Shown: one piece after another, positions 1 to 9,738 of the stretch
How positions within the stretch are numbered: position 1 is the first letter of the stretch
Layout of the letters: each line of letters begins with the position of its first letter
Assembly: GCA_028455995.1 (NCBI GenBank)
Contig: JABELC010000006.1
Span: 434,001 to 498,000 of the forward strand
DNA: 64,000 bases
Reading direction: 5' to 3'
DNA from: Scleromitrula shiraiana
Taxonomy: Eukaryota; Ascomycota; Leotiomycetes; Helotiales; Sclerotiniaceae
Made by a program: the position numbers and the translations under genes
Notes under the pieces: generated by a model
Told to the model about the DNA's origin: nothing
Databases searched by the model: none
Seen by the model: the letters and a program-made list of their open reading frames with translations, nothing else

Positions 1-496
1 GTTTCCACATATATGTACAATGTACTATGTGATATTTCCATGTAACCCAGAGGTCTTGTTCGCCTTCCATGGCTTGTTCGAGGGATACGGTGGTTGTGTT
101 GGTGGATGAGGTGGGGTGGAGGTAGAAAGTCCAGTTTAAGAAGGTGGTGAAGGAGGTGAGGAGGGGGGTGTCGGTGCAGTGGGGGTGTTGCCAGGCGAAG
201 GAGAGGATGTCGAATGTGCAGTTTTTAGAACGCGCGGTGGTGGAGGTGGGACCGCATGAATTGGAAAGTGTAGATGGTAGTATAGATGGTTTGTTGATGG
301 GAAGACTTTGAGGGCGTGGGAGGTGGATGTAGAGACCTGCGGCTATGGTTATGGACATGATGGTAAGAAAGCTGAGTAATACATGCTTTGTGATATTTTG
401 AAGTTGAGAGGATGGTTTATGCGCGATTGTTTCTTTGTATTCGACATGACTTCTCTCTTCATCTTGAGACAATTCTTTATAGTCTTGAGAGGCCAT
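1..496 (-). CDS. UstYa-like (DUF3328-related) type II membrane protein, C-terminus cut by window
   Basis: The frame is open from an ATG at 496 to the window edge (165 codons, no stop), so only the N-terminal part is present. Visible in order: a hydrophilic cytosolic tail of about 35 residues; one membrane segment around residues 37-53 (VLLSFLTIMSITIAAGLYI); then a lumenal part with SNSCG, a CTFDILSFAW block, HPHCTD, and finally a WKYHIVHCTYMWK block that holds an HxxHC motif. This order matches a widespread fungal family related to DUF3328/UstYa proteins, whose members carry two HxxHC motifs. The second motif would lie beyond the window. UstYa proteins act as oxidases in peptide natural-product pathways, but this branch has no known function, so only the family resemblance is claimed. 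The first ATG lies just before the acidic tail and is the natural start. Confidence 0.7.
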   Translation of the reverse strand, partial: MASQDYKELSQDEERSHVEYKETIAHKPSSQLQNITKHVLLSFLTIMSITIAAGLYIHLPRPQSLPINKPSILPSTLSNSCGPTSTTARSKNCTFDILSFAWQHPHCTDTPLLTSFTTFLNWTFYLHPTSSTNTTTVSLEQAMEGEQDLWVTWKYHIVHCTYMWK

Positions 497-903
497 TGTA
501 TGCTTACGTGTTATTTTCACTTTTTGTGTGTTGATTTGAAGCTGGTTTTGAGGATATTGAAGCGAAGTTGTTGAGAAGCTCGCAAGGTGTTCGTGCCAAC
601 GAAATACGTAGCGCTACCACCATAGGAAGAAATGGCAACGCATTGTGTATTTCTTAAACTGTAAAGGAGCCCCTCGTCTTATGTAATCTTGTAATAACAA
701 ATTCATTTTCAAACTGAAACTAACGTTTCAAGTAGTCGATTGATAATGACCACGGAGACAAATAAAATGGCCAAAACTGAGTCCATGCAAGTCTGGAGAA
801 GAAATCATCACAAGTAGTTGGCTCATCTAATGAAGTCTCCAGGATATCTATGCAGAACTCCATCCCAAAAGATACCCAGGCATGTTCCGATGCTGAGTGA
901 AAC
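497..903. other. Intergenic, no gene seen
   Basis: These 407 bases separate the start of the UstYa-like gene from the 3' end of the ankyrin gene. They should contain the promoter and leader of the former. I see no ORF, RNA gene or clear regulatory motif. Confidence 0.5.
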
Positions 904-1926
904 TTATTCGTGATGGAATTCGACAGCATCTTCAAATTCTTCCTCAGATTCATATGCAATAAAATTGTTCCTATCGTTGTCTCCATTGCGGTTCTCGCGG
1001 TATTCCAATGTTTTGCCTTCGAAATAAATGTGGACATCTTGTTCCCCGGAAACTTGACTTCCTTTGAAACTAAAGACTGCTGTGTCGGCATCGCAATCTG
1101 AATTATTATCTGACTCATAATACGAGTGAGTAATTTCTTTTTCTCGAATTGGTTGAATATAGCCTGATCGTTGCTGCAGGTCCAGAATGAATTCTTCAAA
1201 GTATAGACTGCGTACTGACGACGGTTTCTTTCCACCTCTAGATATCGGAAGCCCAAAAAATATTTCTAATTTCTTCCAATCATCTATACTCAATCCAAAC
1301 ATTTTGAATCTTGCCAATGTTAATAACTTCAAATTTTCAGAATCTAGATATTGAGCACTCTCTAAAATCCTCCAAAAATTCTGGCGTGTAAAATCTAACT
1401 TCGGTAGTCCATTTTCGAGTAGGACTTTGATTCCTTCGTTATTGTCCATAATTATAGCCAACGATAATGGCGATTCTCCATCCTCATCACAATTATGGAT
1501 ATTTACTCCTGCAGTTAACAAGGTTGATACAAGTGCCGAGCTTCCCTTTTCAGAACAAACTGCCCTAAGTGGAGTATAGCCATCCCAATCTTCTTGTTCA
1601 AGATAATGCGGCCCAAATGAAGCCTCCCCATATTGAGTCAGTACTTCCAAACATTTTAGTTTCTGCTTGGTTTTGATTCTACAGATTGCCCACAAGGCTT
1701 TCAGGTCCTTGGAGCCATGTTGTAGAAAGATTTCTAGGCAACAATGATCTAATCGAAGGGCTGCCCAATAAATGGCTGACATTCCATACTGATCAGCTTC
1801 GTCGATGTCCTTTGAAGATATTGCTAGCCTTTTGGCGAGTAATTGTGGATTACCATGGAGAACTGCTTTATGAAGGCGCGAAAAACCTTGCTCCAAAACA
1901 AACTCTAGAGGAGAATGTGAAGACAT
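904..1926 (-). CDS. Ankyrin-repeat protein
   Basis: A 340-residue ORF from an ATG at 1926. Residues about 13-170 contain ankyrin-type repeats, recognisable from blocks such as SRLHKAVLHGN, DQYGMSAIYWAA, DGYTPLRAVCSEKGS, VSTLLTAGVNI and EDGESPLSLAI. The second half (about 175-340) is unlike any repeat I know and ends in an acidic tail. Ankyrin repeats bind other proteins; no enzymatic domain is seen. A stop codon lies directly before the ATG in the same frame. Further upstream on the same strand is more sequence of the same protein type in other frames (1930-2747), so this ORF may be the 3' part of a longer, intron-split or broken gene. The function of this protein type in fungi is unknown to me. 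Confidence 0.6.
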   Translation of the reverse strand: MSSHSPLEFVLEQGFSRLHKAVLHGNPQLLAKRLAISSKDIDEADQYGMSAIYWAALRLDHCCLEIFLQHGSKDLKALWAICRIKTKQKLKCLEVLTQYGEASFGPHYLEQEDWDGYTPLRAVCSEKGSSALVSTLLTAGVNIHNCDEDGESPLSLAIIMDNNEGIKVLLENGLPKLDFTRQNFWRILESAQYLDSENLKLLTLARFKMFGLSIDDWKKLEIFFGLPISRGGKKPSSVRSLYFEEFILDLQQRSGYIQPIREKEITHSYYESDNNSDCDADTAVFSFKGSQVSGEQDVHIYFEGKTLEYRENRNGDNDRNNFIAYESEEEFEDAVEFHHE

Positions 1927-1929
1927 TCA

Positions 1930-2747
1930 CGGAGAAGTTTTAGAAATAACTCTCTTGAAATCGCAACACTGCCAAACCAATAGCCATCTGTGTAGAACAG
2001 GTTCCCTAAACTCAAGTAAAAGAGGTTTGCTATCTGTCTGACTGTTATGTTTTGTTTAGAACCAGGAAATCTGGAACCCATCAGAACTATTGATACCGTC
2101 TTGAGTGAGAAAAAATTATCGAGGTTACCTTATTTCGGAAACCAGATCCATGTCTGCACCAGCATCGAGAAGCAATTTCAGAACACTGCATTTATAAGCT
2201 TCGTCAATGCTAGTAGCTCCTTCCGCATGGTGTGGCATGATTGAGATAATAAAACCATACTAAAAGATATTTAACAAAATCACCTCTGTGTGATATTGTA
2301 AGCTTTTACTCACAGACAGTAAGGATCCTTGAGATTCAATTATATCCTTAGGAGAAGTAGTGCCCTCTATAAACAGTCGTTTCATTCTCTCGAGTGACTC
2401 TTCCTTAGCCTCTAATTTCCTACTCCAATAGGAATTGTTTGCACATTTATAAATTTCACTGGCTCTGTCAATTATATATTGCATTTCAAGACTCACCGAA
2501 GGTTCAAGGGAATAAGATACAACCAAAAATAAAGCTCTGCTCAGGTACCATCTGGGAAAATAGGCCACTGTTACAGATATTGAAGTTCGCGACCAACATT
2601 CAGACCTATCGCAGCTGACCAGAGGGTGTCATTTACAGGGACATAAAGAATTGGCAGGCCTTTGATCGTACAGACGGCCTTAATCGGACTCCTATATTGG
2701 ACGATATACGCGCGGTTGAGGATCGTAGATACTTCCCGTTGCGGCAT
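1930..2747 (-). pseudogene. Upstream ankyrin-gene segment, frame broken
   Basis: Three coding-looking pieces follow each other in the direction of the ankyrin gene but not in one frame. Piece 1 (2747-2571, 58 aa, starts MPQREVSTILNR) contains ILYVPVNDTLWSAA and GRELQYL, then stops. Piece 2 (2568 to about 2333) opens in another frame only two bases after that stop, with YFPRWYLSRALF and MKRLFIEGTTSPKD. A 54-nt GT-AG intron (2279-2332) would join it to piece 3, which carries AYKCSVLKLLLDAGADMDLV, an ankyrin core, ending near 2122. Piece 1 to piece 2 needs a one-base shift, or an intron too short (23 nt) to be real. About 190 bases then lack a clean join to the 904-1926 ORF. I infer a decayed 5' half; an unusual multi-exon gene is the alternative. 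Confidence 0.45.
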
Positions 2748-3272
2748 AACTATGTTGCTTTAATATGTTAATATATATGTCGTGGGATGAAAACAGTATG
2801 AACCCACAGAAGTCTGCAATACGCTGATAATGTCACGAATCAATGCGCCATTTCTTTCTGATGACTGAACTTGCACTAGTCCGGCCCATTCATTAATCTT
2901 CCCGATCCGAAAGTTGGCCTATTGATTGATCAATTGGAAGGTTTGATGATTGTTGCAAATTTAAATCCAAATAGATCGCTCTGTTAGAGGTTCCTACATG
3001 ATCCTTAAACCAACATCGGCTGAACACACTATACTCTTGCTACCAGCAAAGACTATGTTATCACACCATGGCATTATATACGATATTTGAAAAGTGACAA
3101 TAGACATTAAAAAAGTTTGATATTTGGATGGTAGGACACTGGGAATCCAATTCAATGTCTGAAATGAGTACATTAAAATCTTAGGGGGCAAATTCTGTAG
3201 TTCAAAAAGCCAATCCATATGTACACCAAACCCACGCTCCATTTAGACAAAAGTAACTTCAGATCGTGAATC
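2748..3272. other. Intergenic, no gene seen
   Basis: This stretch lies between the 5' side of the broken ankyrin locus and the stop codon of ADE4, so it should hold the ADE4 3' UTR. Two short overlapping ORFs on the minus strand look random. No motif stands out. Confidence 0.4.
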
Positions 3273-4838
3273 TTAACCTCTATGAGCATCACTTGCGAAG
3301 TTATGTAAGCTGATGTCTTGACGATCTCCAGCCTCCTTTGTATCCCCTCTGACTTTCTCCAAATGTTCGAAGTAGCCATTTTTGACCGGTGTTACATAAG
3401 TACCACAGAACACACCAACCTCGAATTCCTGTGTCTTTGGATCACGAGGAGAAAGCTCTGCACAAGCCGCCTTCAAATCTTCCAGAGATTGATAGATGAC
3501 ATCGTCTGCGCCAATGTGTTTAGCAATCTCATGCCTGTCTCGGTTATGTGCAACAAGTTCTGTGGGCGATGCAAGATCGATACCGTAAATGTGAGCGTGT
3601 GTAATTGGTGGAGCAGAGGAAGCAAAGATAACTCGCTTTGCGCCAGCTTCGCGTGCCATGCTTACAATCTCTCGACTAGTTGTGCCACGTACGATACTAT
3701 CATCAACCAAAAGAACTGTGCGGCCGGCGAATTCAGACTCGATTGCACTCAACTTCCGGCGAACGGACTTTTGGCGAGCGCCCTGTCCTGGCATGATGAA
3801 TGTTCGGAATACATAGCGATTCTTGACAAAGCCTTGACAGTAAGGAATGTTGAGACGCTCTGAGAGACTAGCGGCTGATGTGTTAGAAGTCTCTGGAATG
3901 GGAATGACAGCGTCAATTTCTTTGATAGCTTCGGGTCCTAATATTTTACTGATGGTATCGGCAAGCTTGTTACCCATTGCTTGTCTGCTTTGGTGAACGC
4001 TGATGCCGTCAATGATTGAATCAGGTCGGGCAAAGTAGACATATTCAAAAATATCAGGAGCGTAGGCTTTTTGTTCAACGACTTGTCTGAAAAGCGGTGC
4101 GCATCCCTTTCTGATAATCACAGCTTGTCCAGGGAGAATGTCGACTAGGTTCGAAAACCCGAGCTGGCGCAAAGCGACTGATTCGGAAGCCATCATGTAG
4201 TCTGTGGCACCAACCAATGTTTCAGAAGGTCGAGAACCTAAGATAAGTGGACGAATACCGTGAGGATCACGGAATCCAAGGATGCCAAAACCTGCCAACA
4301 TTGCAGTGCAAGCCCAACCTCCGACACATTTCTTGTACATTCTTTCCAGACTGTTGAAGAGATCTTCTTCATTGACACGAGCCTTTCCAGTCTCGTTAAG
4401 CTCATTTGCAAATATGTTCAACATGAGTTCGCTGTCGCTGTCTGTATTGATATGTCTGTGTGCTTCGAAATCGAGATATTCTTTGAGCTCTGGAGCGTTG
4501 ATTAAGTTGCCATTATGCGCAAATGTGATTCCGTAAGGACTATTAACGTAGAAAGGCTGAGCTTCAGAACTAGAGCTACTTCCAGCTGTAGGATATCTCA
4601 AGTGTCCCAATCCCATGAATCCTGGAAGATCCTGAATTCGGGATCCATCTTGAAAGACTCTTGCTGCCATACCATTGCCTTTGCATTGGTAGATTCGACC
4701 TCCTGCGGCACAAGTAGCAATTCCGCATGCATCTTGTCCTCTATGTTGTAGATAATAGAGAGCTTCGTGTAAGTCTGCACCAGCTGTCGAAGAGGCGTTA
4801 TTGACATGACCTAAGATAAGGCCGAGAATACCACACAT
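3273..4838 (-). CDS. ADE4: Amidophosphoribosyltransferase (glutamine PRPP amidotransferase)
   Basis: A 521-aa intronless ORF that catalyses the first committed step of de novo purine synthesis: PRPP plus glutamine gives 5-phosphoribosylamine. The protein starts MCGILGLI, so removal of Met exposes the catalytic N-terminal Cys of class II (Ntn) glutamine amidotransferases. The glutaminase domain continues through LQHRGQDACGIA, LGHLRYPTAG and the HNGNLIN loop to about residue 240. The phosphoribosyltransferase domain follows, with the PRPP loop VLLVDDSIVRGTTS near residue 377 and GVFCGTYVTP close to the C-terminus. Length fits the yeast enzyme (about 510 aa), and the start is fixed by the catalytic Cys. 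The sequence encodes no targeting signal, consistent with a cytosolic enzyme. A TGACTCG element about 555 bp upstream could link it to general amino-acid control. Confidence 0.96.
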   Translation of the reverse strand: MCGILGLILGHVNNASSTAGADLHEALYYLQHRGQDACGIATCAAGGRIYQCKGNGMAARVFQDGSRIQDLPGFMGLGHLRYPTAGSSSSSEAQPFYVNSPYGITFAHNGNLINAPELKEYLDFEAHRHINTDSDSELMLNIFANELNETGKARVNEEDLFNSLERMYKKCVGGWACTAMLAGFGILGFRDPHGIRPLILGSRPSETLVGATDYMMASESVALRQLGFSNLVDILPGQAVIIRKGCAPLFRQVVEQKAYAPDIFEYVYFARPDSIIDGISVHQSRQAMGNKLADTISKILGPEAIKEIDAVIPIPETSNTSAASLSERLNIPYCQGFVKNRYVFRTFIMPGQGARQKSVRRKLSAIESEFAGRTVLLVDDSIVRGTTSREIVSMAREAGAKRVIFASSAPPITHAHIYGIDLASPTELVAHNRDRHEIAKHIGADDVIYQSLEDLKAACAELSPRDPKTQEFEVGVFCGTYVTPVKNGYFEHLEKVRGDTKEAGDRQDISLHNFASDAHRG

Positions 4839-5392
4839 CTTGGCGAATCTTTTCTAGGTTTAAATTGACTATTCTATTGCTTCAATTCTGTTAGCACAAG
4901 CACAGCACAATTGTGAAGAACATGGTAAGAAATAACAGTTGAGAAATGTGCAATTCAGTTTCGAAAAATTGCCTCCGCAGAATTGTTCTAGGAAGTCTAA
5001 CATCTTTATAATTTTTTTGATCATCATAATAGCAAGAGGGATAGGAAATGAATGAATGAGGTAAGAAGAGCGAGAGGGGCTCGGGCAGACTATCGTATCA
5101 AATGGATTTAACTTACTAATAAAAGGTATATTATATATGTTTCTAGAGGTATACAAAATATATCCTCTTCAAAATTGAAATGTTCAGCCAAAGGATATAC
5201 ATTCAAATCCGAATGTTAACGACTTTATGTTGATGAATAGTGACATTTTTGAAAGTTTTTAGGATTTTTTTCTTCCTATCATCCCACCTTGATAGAACAG
5301 AATTGGTGTATCTGAACGAAAATATTTTTCGGTTAATTTGGGGTAGTCTAGTACTAATTAGGATAAGATCAATTTTGCTTACTTAGCAAACC

Positions 5393-5399
5393 CGAGTCA
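5393..5399 (-). promoter_or_regulatory. TGACTCG, possible Gcn4/CPC1-type site
   Basis: Reading on the minus strand (the ADE4 strand) this is TGACTCG, one base off the Gcn4/CPC1 core TGACTCA. It sits about 555 bp upstream of ADE4. Yeast ADE4 is under Gcn4 and Bas1 control, so the site is plausible, but a single 7-mer is weak evidence. Confidence 0.25.
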
Positions 5400-6442
5400 A
5401 TCCGGTGAATGATCAATGCATGTGATATGATGGCAGACATTGAGTGTTGATGAGCATTGATGAGCATTTGAGGAGGATTGTACTATATCGTTGTAGACCA
5501 AACCTCCAGCTTCATCAGATTTGAAGCAATTCTTAGTTGTTGCCAAGTATCAAATATTATCGAAATCATTCTACTTCAATTTGTGTCCCTGTTACCTAGA
5601 CCTGGAGAGCAGCGGGCAGTAAATCAATTGGGCCTTGACATCATTTTAGTACCTAACTCCCGGACATTTTCAATATCCTGACTTGAGTGCCTGACTACGT
5701 GCTTTTGCTCAGGGGCTTTTCACGATAAGAAGGTGCATCCTACTAACTGAGCCCTAATCCCAATCTTGCTTGATTCATGAAGATCGACAACAATTCATAT
5801 TCATTACGGCTTAACTCCAAAACACCGGTTTACATTGGCAGCTTTACTTTCCCTTAATTCGGTTGTCTCCCCAAGCTTTATCATGTGCGTTAAAATCCCC
5901 CTCGTTTAGGAAACTTATTACGAAAGATATACAACACTCGGGTTGCTTGTAAGCTTTTACAGTCGTCTACTCAGATTTATGGACTGCGAACATTATCATC
6001 AATACCGTATGCTACTCTACCACGAGCTCAGTCGGGTGTGTAATTGGGACAAATGCATAGTACATAGTGTCAATTGGCGGATGAGTAGCTCTCTTCAGTG
6101 GTTGAAGTTGAGCGATTTAGCTTAGGCGAATAGCTCGAGTTTGTTGGACGAAATAATTGCATCATTTGACTTCCATTCATGGTTTCCCATCGTCCCCTTG
6201 AGTTTTAGCCCTCTGAGTTACCAGAATTCATTCATACTATCATATGGAATTTCCATTATACTTGAATCTTTTCCAGGCTTGATGTTTCCGAGTATCAATA
6301 TATCCTCGATGCTATAAGCATATAGCCCAAATTTCATCGTGGGCATAGTTCCTACACAGTTTACTTAGTTCTGAATCTATCTTTCTTCTCTGATGGCCAC
6401 TGGATACTAGCGTTCACCCCCTCCCATTCAAATTCAAGTTGA

Positions 6443-6466
6443 CTTTTGCTTTTGCTTTTGCTTTTC
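6443..6466. repeat. (TTTTGC)n microsatellite
   Basis: About four copies of a 6-bp TTTTGC unit in AT-rich intergenic DNA. Confidence 0.8.
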
Positions 6467-6854
6467 TTCTCGTACTCATTGGTCTCATCATTGTATCAAA
6501 TACTATACCAGTAGCAACGGTTTAAGTCCATACAAAGGATCATCATGGCTCAAGGATTACTTTCACTGCCTTTGAGCTTCAGGATTATTCATCTTACAAT
6601 ACAAAAGTAGACCTAAAGCTTCTTGGATGGCTTCTTATCATGTAGAAATTGTTTGCGGCAGACTACCAGGATTCTCATATAGGATTAATCCAGTCATTAT
6701 CTTCTGCCCTAGCATTGCCCTTAATAAACTGTTTTCGATTTTCTTTCCTCTTTCATGATAACACGATCAGATAATGGTTAGTGTGTGAGAGGTAGTTTGG
6801 GAAAAGGTATGTTAAATTTATGTTAGAATGTACTACTATCGTATTCATGAATAA

Positions 6855-7429
6855 AATTCAAGATTAGGGCAAACACTATCATCCATCCCCCAACCCACCA
6901 GATACCATTCACCCCGACCCCAGCCTCCCAAAAATTTCACGCCCTACAATCATCATCCCATTTTCCTTCGTGCAATCACCATAAACAGTGGACAAAATTT
7001 CCATCACAGTAGAAAATGTGATTCTGCTATCATGAAATATGCTTATTTGCAAGGGTTTCCATTGAATTAAAGGTTTGCGGGGAGGGGAGTTGAGAAAGAA
7101 ATTGGGAATGCGGTGCTGCCGATTGTGGCGGCGGGAGTGTTTTTTAGGGGTGGGTGGAGGTGGGTGGAGAGGGAGGAAGAGGCGAACGGGGGTTTGGGTG
7201 CAGAGATATGGAACAATAGAGAAGGTGGACAAGAAGATGATGGGTAATTTGCAGATTATCGAGGACGATGATGAAGAGGAAGAGAAGGGAGTGTAAGACG
7301 TATAAATTGAAGAATGGGAAGACCGTGTTCTTTATGGATCTGGAGGGAGATGGGGAGGTTAGGCAGAGAGTCGTCACTAATGAGAGTGGTGATGAGGTTG
7401 AGTTTATTGAGGTTACAGTTATCAATTGA
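6855..7429 (+). pseudogene. Relic of a cytosine-5 DNA methyltransferase, RID/Masc1-like (3' end)
   Basis: One frame runs open from 6855 to a TAA at 7068-7070 and then, still in the same frame, to a TAA at 7245. Before the first stop it reads RAITINSGQNFHH and then KYAYLQGFP. Directly after the stop it reads RFAGRGVEKEIGNAVLPIVA. C5 DNA methyltransferases end with motif IX (REYAxLQGFP) and motif X (QIGNAVPPxxA) in this order and spacing, and the GQNxH block before them is typical of the fungal RID/Masc1/DIM-2 type. The TAA between the two motifs cannot be spliced out by any intron of reasonable length. After 7245 the acidic tail continues in two further frames (7246-7296, then 7270-7429), suggesting small indels. 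The catalytic Pro-Cys motif IV and motif I are not found upstream. I infer an inactivated gene; a CAA-to-TAA change, as RIP would make, could explain the stop. Confidence 0.65.
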
Positions 7430-8032
7430 TCATTTATTTGTCATAGAATAGAAGTCTATAGCACTCTTTTAGGGTAGAATTATTATCATATTTAGTATCT
7501 GCATTTCAACATATGTATGCTCGAGTATGAAAAATGCATATACTGGAATTGCCAATTTCCTTCCTAATGAAGATTTCCGCATATTGATCTTTTTATCAAA
7601 AACATATCGTATCAAATCCGTCGTTTATGAACAGCTCAATGCTAAAACAGTTTGTCTTCACCATATTAAATTCACTCTTATGGTATTGATCCAGCTATCG
7701 AAGTAGCCAATTTAAATAATGCAAATCAGAACACTCGATTTCGGAACGACACATGCTTGAATCGCACGATTCTGACCTTGGTGGTGATAAAAACTGTATA
7801 TGTGAATATGGCTGTTATGATATAATGTTAGATAGATGATGATACAGCTATTAGTTCTAAAATACAATCCTCTCTACCAATAACAAACATCGCTCGCTTG
7901 CATAATACAAATATCAGAGACAGTCATAATGCATGGCTAAACAACGAAAAGGCCGTATCGAACTCCGCACAACAGCAAATCGAATCAAAATTTAGTACCT
8001 AGCAAATATGCCATTAAAGTCCCCACCAAAAA
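7430..8032. other. Intergenic, no gene seen
   Basis: AT-rich sequence between the methyltransferase relic and the 3' end of the dehydrogenase gene. It holds only short random ORFs and should include the 3' UTR of the dehydrogenase. Confidence 0.4.
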
Positions 8033-8963
8033 TTAAGGAAAAATCTCCTCCCCCTTCCAATCCCAACACCTCCCTCTATCCTCCATCCCCTTCCCCCTAA
8101 CAACCTCCCACATCTTCTCCACCGCAAACTGCGGCGCAAACAACTTCCCCTCCTTGACACCACCCCAAAACTCCCTACTCAGCCCCGTTTTCACCGTTCC
8201 CGGATGATACGAAATACTCATCGCATTATCCCCACATTTCGTCTTAACATAAAGATCAAAAGTCTTCGTCAGACTGTTTACCGCTGCTTTGGAAGCTCGA
8301 TAGCTGTACCACCCACCAAGGGAATTATCGGATGTGGAGCCTACGCGTGCGGACATGTTGAGCCAGAGGGAGTGAGGAGGCAGGGATTGGTTTTCTGAGT
8401 CGGAGGGGGTTTGAGAGGGGAGAGAGAGACGTTTGGAGGGGAGGAAGGGGGAGAAATGTTTGGTTAGGAGGAGGGGACCGATAGTGTTGACGGCGAAGGT
8501 GTGTTGCATTTGTTGTTGGTCTAATTGGGAAGGAGACTTTTCTGGATATAGGATTCCAGGAATGGAGAATGCGAGACGGAGATGGTAGTCTGAGGTGGGG
8601 AAGAGGGATTCAACTTTTGTGGCGGCACGAGCAATGGTTCTTTCATCTGGGGCGTGTGTTAGTTGTATATGTGTGCGCGCATGTTCAATTATGTGATATT
8701 AGATCTCTTTCTTTCAATCCATTGCAATAACAATATTACTTTTTCTCTTAAGGGGACTGGAATAACAAACCTGTAACATCAACCTCCAAAACCGTCAATC
8801 TCCCCTCATCAACACCATCCAAGCCATCCAAAATCTCCCTCTTGACCCCTTCAGTATTTTTTCTCGAAGTGGCAACAACCGGAATCTTGGTATTCTGAAG
8901 AAGATGACGAGTTAGATAGAAGCCAATTCCTCGATTTGCAGGACACACTAATGACCATGCCAT
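8033..8963 (-). CDS. Short-chain dehydrogenase/reductase (C-factor/CsgA-like)
   Basis: Two exons: 8963-8771 and 8646-8033, with a 124-nt GT-AG intron between them (join VDVT|DERTIARAA). The product is 268 aa, the usual length for a classical SDR. It begins MAWSLVCPANRGIGFYLTRHLL, a Rossmann fold whose TGxxxGIG motif is varied at its first residues but keeps NRGIG. HTFAVNTIGPLLLTKHF is the NxxG region, and GWYSYRASKAAVN holds the catalytic Tyr-x-x-x-Lys, with a Ser upstream in NMSARVGS. Family members reduce or oxidise small carbonyl or alcohol substrates with NAD(P)H; the substrate cannot be told. No signal peptide is seen. The coding strand is strongly C-rich in the middle of exon 2 and strongly G-rich at its 3' end. 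Confidence 0.9.
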
Positions 8964-9738
8964 AATCCTATGTTTCCTTTATAATTTCTTGACTTCCAAT
9001 GGAGGAATATGAGCAAATGAAGCAATGTCATCAAGATAGGAAAGTGAATAAAAGAAGAAATCTGAAATAGAAATAAATGATTTCGATGACAGCATTGACT
9101 AGGATGGAGATGGGAAAGAAAGACCCAACAAGTGGCGGGTGGCTTGCGGGATCTATACCTTTTTTGTGGGTGGTATCGTAGATCATTCTTCCCTCGTAAT
9201 ATTAACAAGTACTCGTAGAAAATAAAAATTAATACCTGAAGACATGATAGCGATTGAGATTAGTATTCAAGTTGAACATCTATAAAAATTGCATATGTCT
9301 TTTCTATTGGAGTTGAAATTTACGGAAACTATATATAGTACATAGCAGTCATACCAGTAAACAAACCCATCAGCCAACATAAATCCATTCATAAGTCTTC
9401 CGAAATGTAACAAACATAACAAAGTAGAGCCGTGATTTCACAAGTACACCATACCAAAGGAGATATAAATGTTTGGACCAAGGAAAAACCACACAAAATA
9501 AGAAATGCGAATCTATAGACACAGGGATAGAGAGTTCATTACATATATCATATCCTCTTAAGCACAAACATTTTTAAAAAGAACCGCTGTATAAAGAAAT
9601 ATCTCTTAAGTCTTCCCTCTCCCAACACCATGCGCGCTCACAATATTCGATATAATATTGATTGTCAGCCAAGCCAAAGATATAGTAAAAAAGATATTAT
9701 GGTATAATAGTAGTAACATGAGACAAAGTCGTGATGGA
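8964..9738. other. Intergenic: dehydrogenase promoter side and CHS5 3' UTR side
   Basis: Both flanking genes are on the minus strand, so this holds the dehydrogenase promoter and the CHS5 3' UTR. ORFs at 8948-9208 and 9370-9567 on the minus strand look random. No other element is seen. Confidence 0.4.

Larger units (their letters stand above)
4839..6854. other. ADE4 promoter side and AT-rich intergenic DNA
   Basis: The part next to 4839 is the ADE4 5' leader and promoter. The remainder up to 6854 has only short ORFs (for example 5478-5681 and 5943-6125 on +) without recognisable motifs. It lies upstream of the methyltransferase relic, so it may contain unreadable remains of the rest of that gene. 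One weak hint is around 6632-6700 on +, where one frame reads VEIVCGRLPGFS, faintly like the region after the target-binding motifs of C5 methyltransferases; I do not rely on it. Confidence 0.4.

Noticed and set aside
383..574. 63-aa ORF on + (MLCDILKLRGWF...)
   Set aside because: It is antisense to the N-terminal part of the UstYa-like gene, whose minus-strand frame has the family motifs.
5478..5681. 67-aa ORF on + upstream of the methyltransferase relic
   Set aside because: No methyltransferase motif could be read in it, so I did not include it in the relic.
7050..7070. Possible intron removing the TAA between motifs IX and X
   Set aside because: The only GT...AG pair here spans under 20 nt, far shorter than the roughly 50-nt introns seen elsewhere in the window.
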